Assembly: GCF_023094165.1 (NCBI RefSeq)
Contig: NZ_JALMDK010000003.1
Coordinates: 1 to 64,000 of the forward strand
DNA: 64,000 nt
Source of the DNA: Crossiella sp. S99.2
GTDB lineage: Bacteria > Actinomycetota > Actinomycetes > Mycobacteriales > Pseudonocardiaceae
Direction of reading: 5' to 3'
The notes beneath the pieces are model-generated. The model saw nothing but the letters and a program-made list of their open reading frames with translations. It had not been told where the DNA came from and did no database searches. This document shows, in pieces, positions 63,127-64,000 of the stretch. How positions within the stretch are numbered: the first letter of the stretch is position 1; each line of letters opens with the position of its first letter. Position numbers and translations under genes: made by a program.

Positions 63127-64000
63127 CTAGGCGCCCGGGTGGCGGCCCGGACCTGCTCCATGAGCACCCGGGAGGGTGACTTTTCGCGCCCGGTCCTGGC
63201 GCACGGTGAGCACCACGCCGATCACCAGCGGCAGCGCCAGCGCGGCGACCAGCACCATCCCGCCGTCCTGTCCGCCGCCGAGGAAGCCCTGCGCCATCGG
63301 CCCGAGTGCCGCGGAGGCCGCCGCGGCCGCGGACAGCACCCCCGCGGCGGTGGTGGGGGAGTCGGTCGCGGCCGCACCCAGGGCGGTGACCAGCGGGTAC
63401 AGCGGGGCGATGCCGAGTCCGGCGAGCGCGGTGGCCGCGGTGAGGCTGGGGATGTGCGGCCCCCACAGCACGATGCCGCCGGTGCCGACGGTGGCCACCG
63501 CGGCCGAGGCGACCAGCAGCGGGCCGGTGCCCAGCAGGTCCACCAGGCGCACCGAGATCAGCCTGCCCACCGCCACGCTGATCCAGAACGCCGAGGTCAC
63601 CGCGGTGGCCGCGGCCGGTCCGGCGGACGCGACCAGCACCGCGTTCTGGTAGGACCAGTCGGCCAGTCCGGCGTTCATCATGTTCACCGCGGAGACCGCC
63701 ACCATCGGCGCGGCGAGCACCGCGAGCCCGATCGGCAGCCGCGGCTTGGCTGCCCGGTTCAGTTCCGAAACGGGCGTGGCCTGGTGCCGGAACAGACGGC
63801 TGCCCAGCACCGCCATGGTGCCAGCGGCCAGCGCGTAGGCCGCGCCCCAGTGCCCGGTGAGCCGGCACAGGTAGACCAGCAGCGGTCCGGCGATGGAGCC
63901 CAGGGAGTACCAGAAGTGCAGCTGAGCCACGTGCCGCGGCGCCTGATCGCCCATCCGGGCCACCACCTCGGCGTTGCACACCACGTGCAGTCCGCCCTGG
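63127..64000 (-). CDS. MFS transporter, N-terminus beyond the window
   Basis: The C-terminal ~290 residues of a major facilitator superfamily transporter with about nine hydrophobic helices visible. The fucose-permease-like pattern is seen in ARMGDQAPRHVAQLHFWYSLGSIAGP and in the second half PLYPLVTALGAAATD. The reading frame continues past position 64000, so the start is not in the window. Substrate unknown. It is separated from the polyol operon by about 210 bp and may be independent of it. Confidence 0.82.
   Translation of the reverse strand, partial: QGGLHVVCNAEVVARMGDQAPRHVAQLHFWYSLGSIAGPLLVYLCRLTGHWGAAYALAAGTMAVLGSRLFRHQATPVSELNRAAKPRLPIGLAVLAAPMVAVSAVNMMNAGLADWSYQNAVLVASAGPAAATAVTSAFWISVAVGRLISVRLVDLLGTGPLLVASAAVATVGTGGIVLWGPHIPSLTAATALAGLGIAPLYPLVTALGAAATDSPTTAAGVLSAAAAASAALGPMAQGFLGGGQDGGMVLVAALALPLVIGVVLTVRQDRARKVTLPGAHGAGPGRHPGA

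Overview
The window is chromosomal DNA of a high-GC, mycelial-type actinomycete. The pointers are a two-domain geosmin synthase, an ECF41-type sigma factor, DtxR/IdeR-type iron boxes, a DUF664/DinB-type putative mycothiol-dependent protein, leaderless-looking promoters, and strong G/C bias at third codon positions. A member of Pseudonocardiales (Crossiella, Kutzneria or Actinosynnema-like) fits best, but this is inference. No rRNA, tRNA, CRISPR array, transposase or prophage gene was seen.

Layout: 0.1-4.5 kb holds an SDR with a divergent AraC regulator, a class A beta-lactamase, and an ECF41 sigma factor divergent from its carboxymuconolactone decarboxylase-family partner. 4.5-7.3 kb is a translationally coupled drug-type ABC exporter with a GbsR/MarR regulator. 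7.4-10.9 kb is a three-gene unit of unknown function: membrane protein, lipoprotein with solute-binding-like and VWA domains, membrane protein. 11-23.2 kb is a choline/glycine-betaine catabolic locus: ferredoxin reductase, Rieske ferredoxin, IclR regulator, dimethylglycine oxidase-like protein, sarcosine oxidase, Rieske oxygenase, betaine aldehyde dehydrogenase, APC permease and GMC choline dehydrogenase. Together they could convert choline to betaine aldehyde, betaine, dimethylglycine, sarcosine and glycine. 23.2-28.3 kb holds small and secreted proteins and a serine-hydrolase homologue lacking its catalytic residues. 28.3-36.3 kb is iron/siderophore transport under two iron boxes: FetB-like permease, binding lipoprotein, heterodimeric ABC exporter, and two FecCD permeases with no dedicated import ATPase.

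36.8-39.2 kb is geosmin synthase, followed by about 1 kb without a convincing gene. 40.3-45.1 kb contains a frameshifted NAD(P)-binding gene, a TetR regulator, a carboxylesterase, an MBL-fold hydrolase and an AraC regulator. 45.2-49.4 kb is a large secreted glycoside hydrolase family 2 enzyme behind a CebR-like operator. 49.7-54.6 kb is a CoA-dependent catabolic operon (acyl-CoA dehydrogenase, hydroxyacyl-CoA dehydrogenase, acetoacetate decarboxylase-like, CoA transferase) with a divergent IclR regulator. 54.7-57.9 kb holds a secreted beta-propeller-like protein, a GNAT and a lipoprotein. 57.9-62.9 kb is a polyol/sugar ABC uptake operon with a zinc dehydrogenase and DeoR regulator. The right edge cuts an MFS transporter.

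Three features run across the whole window. A dispersed ~22-nt mini-repeat sits at gene 3' ends at six sites. The palindrome GTCCAC(A/T)GTGGAC is strongly over-represented inside genes. Several genes have a -10 hexamer 6-7 nt before the start codon, as expected of leaderless mRNAs.
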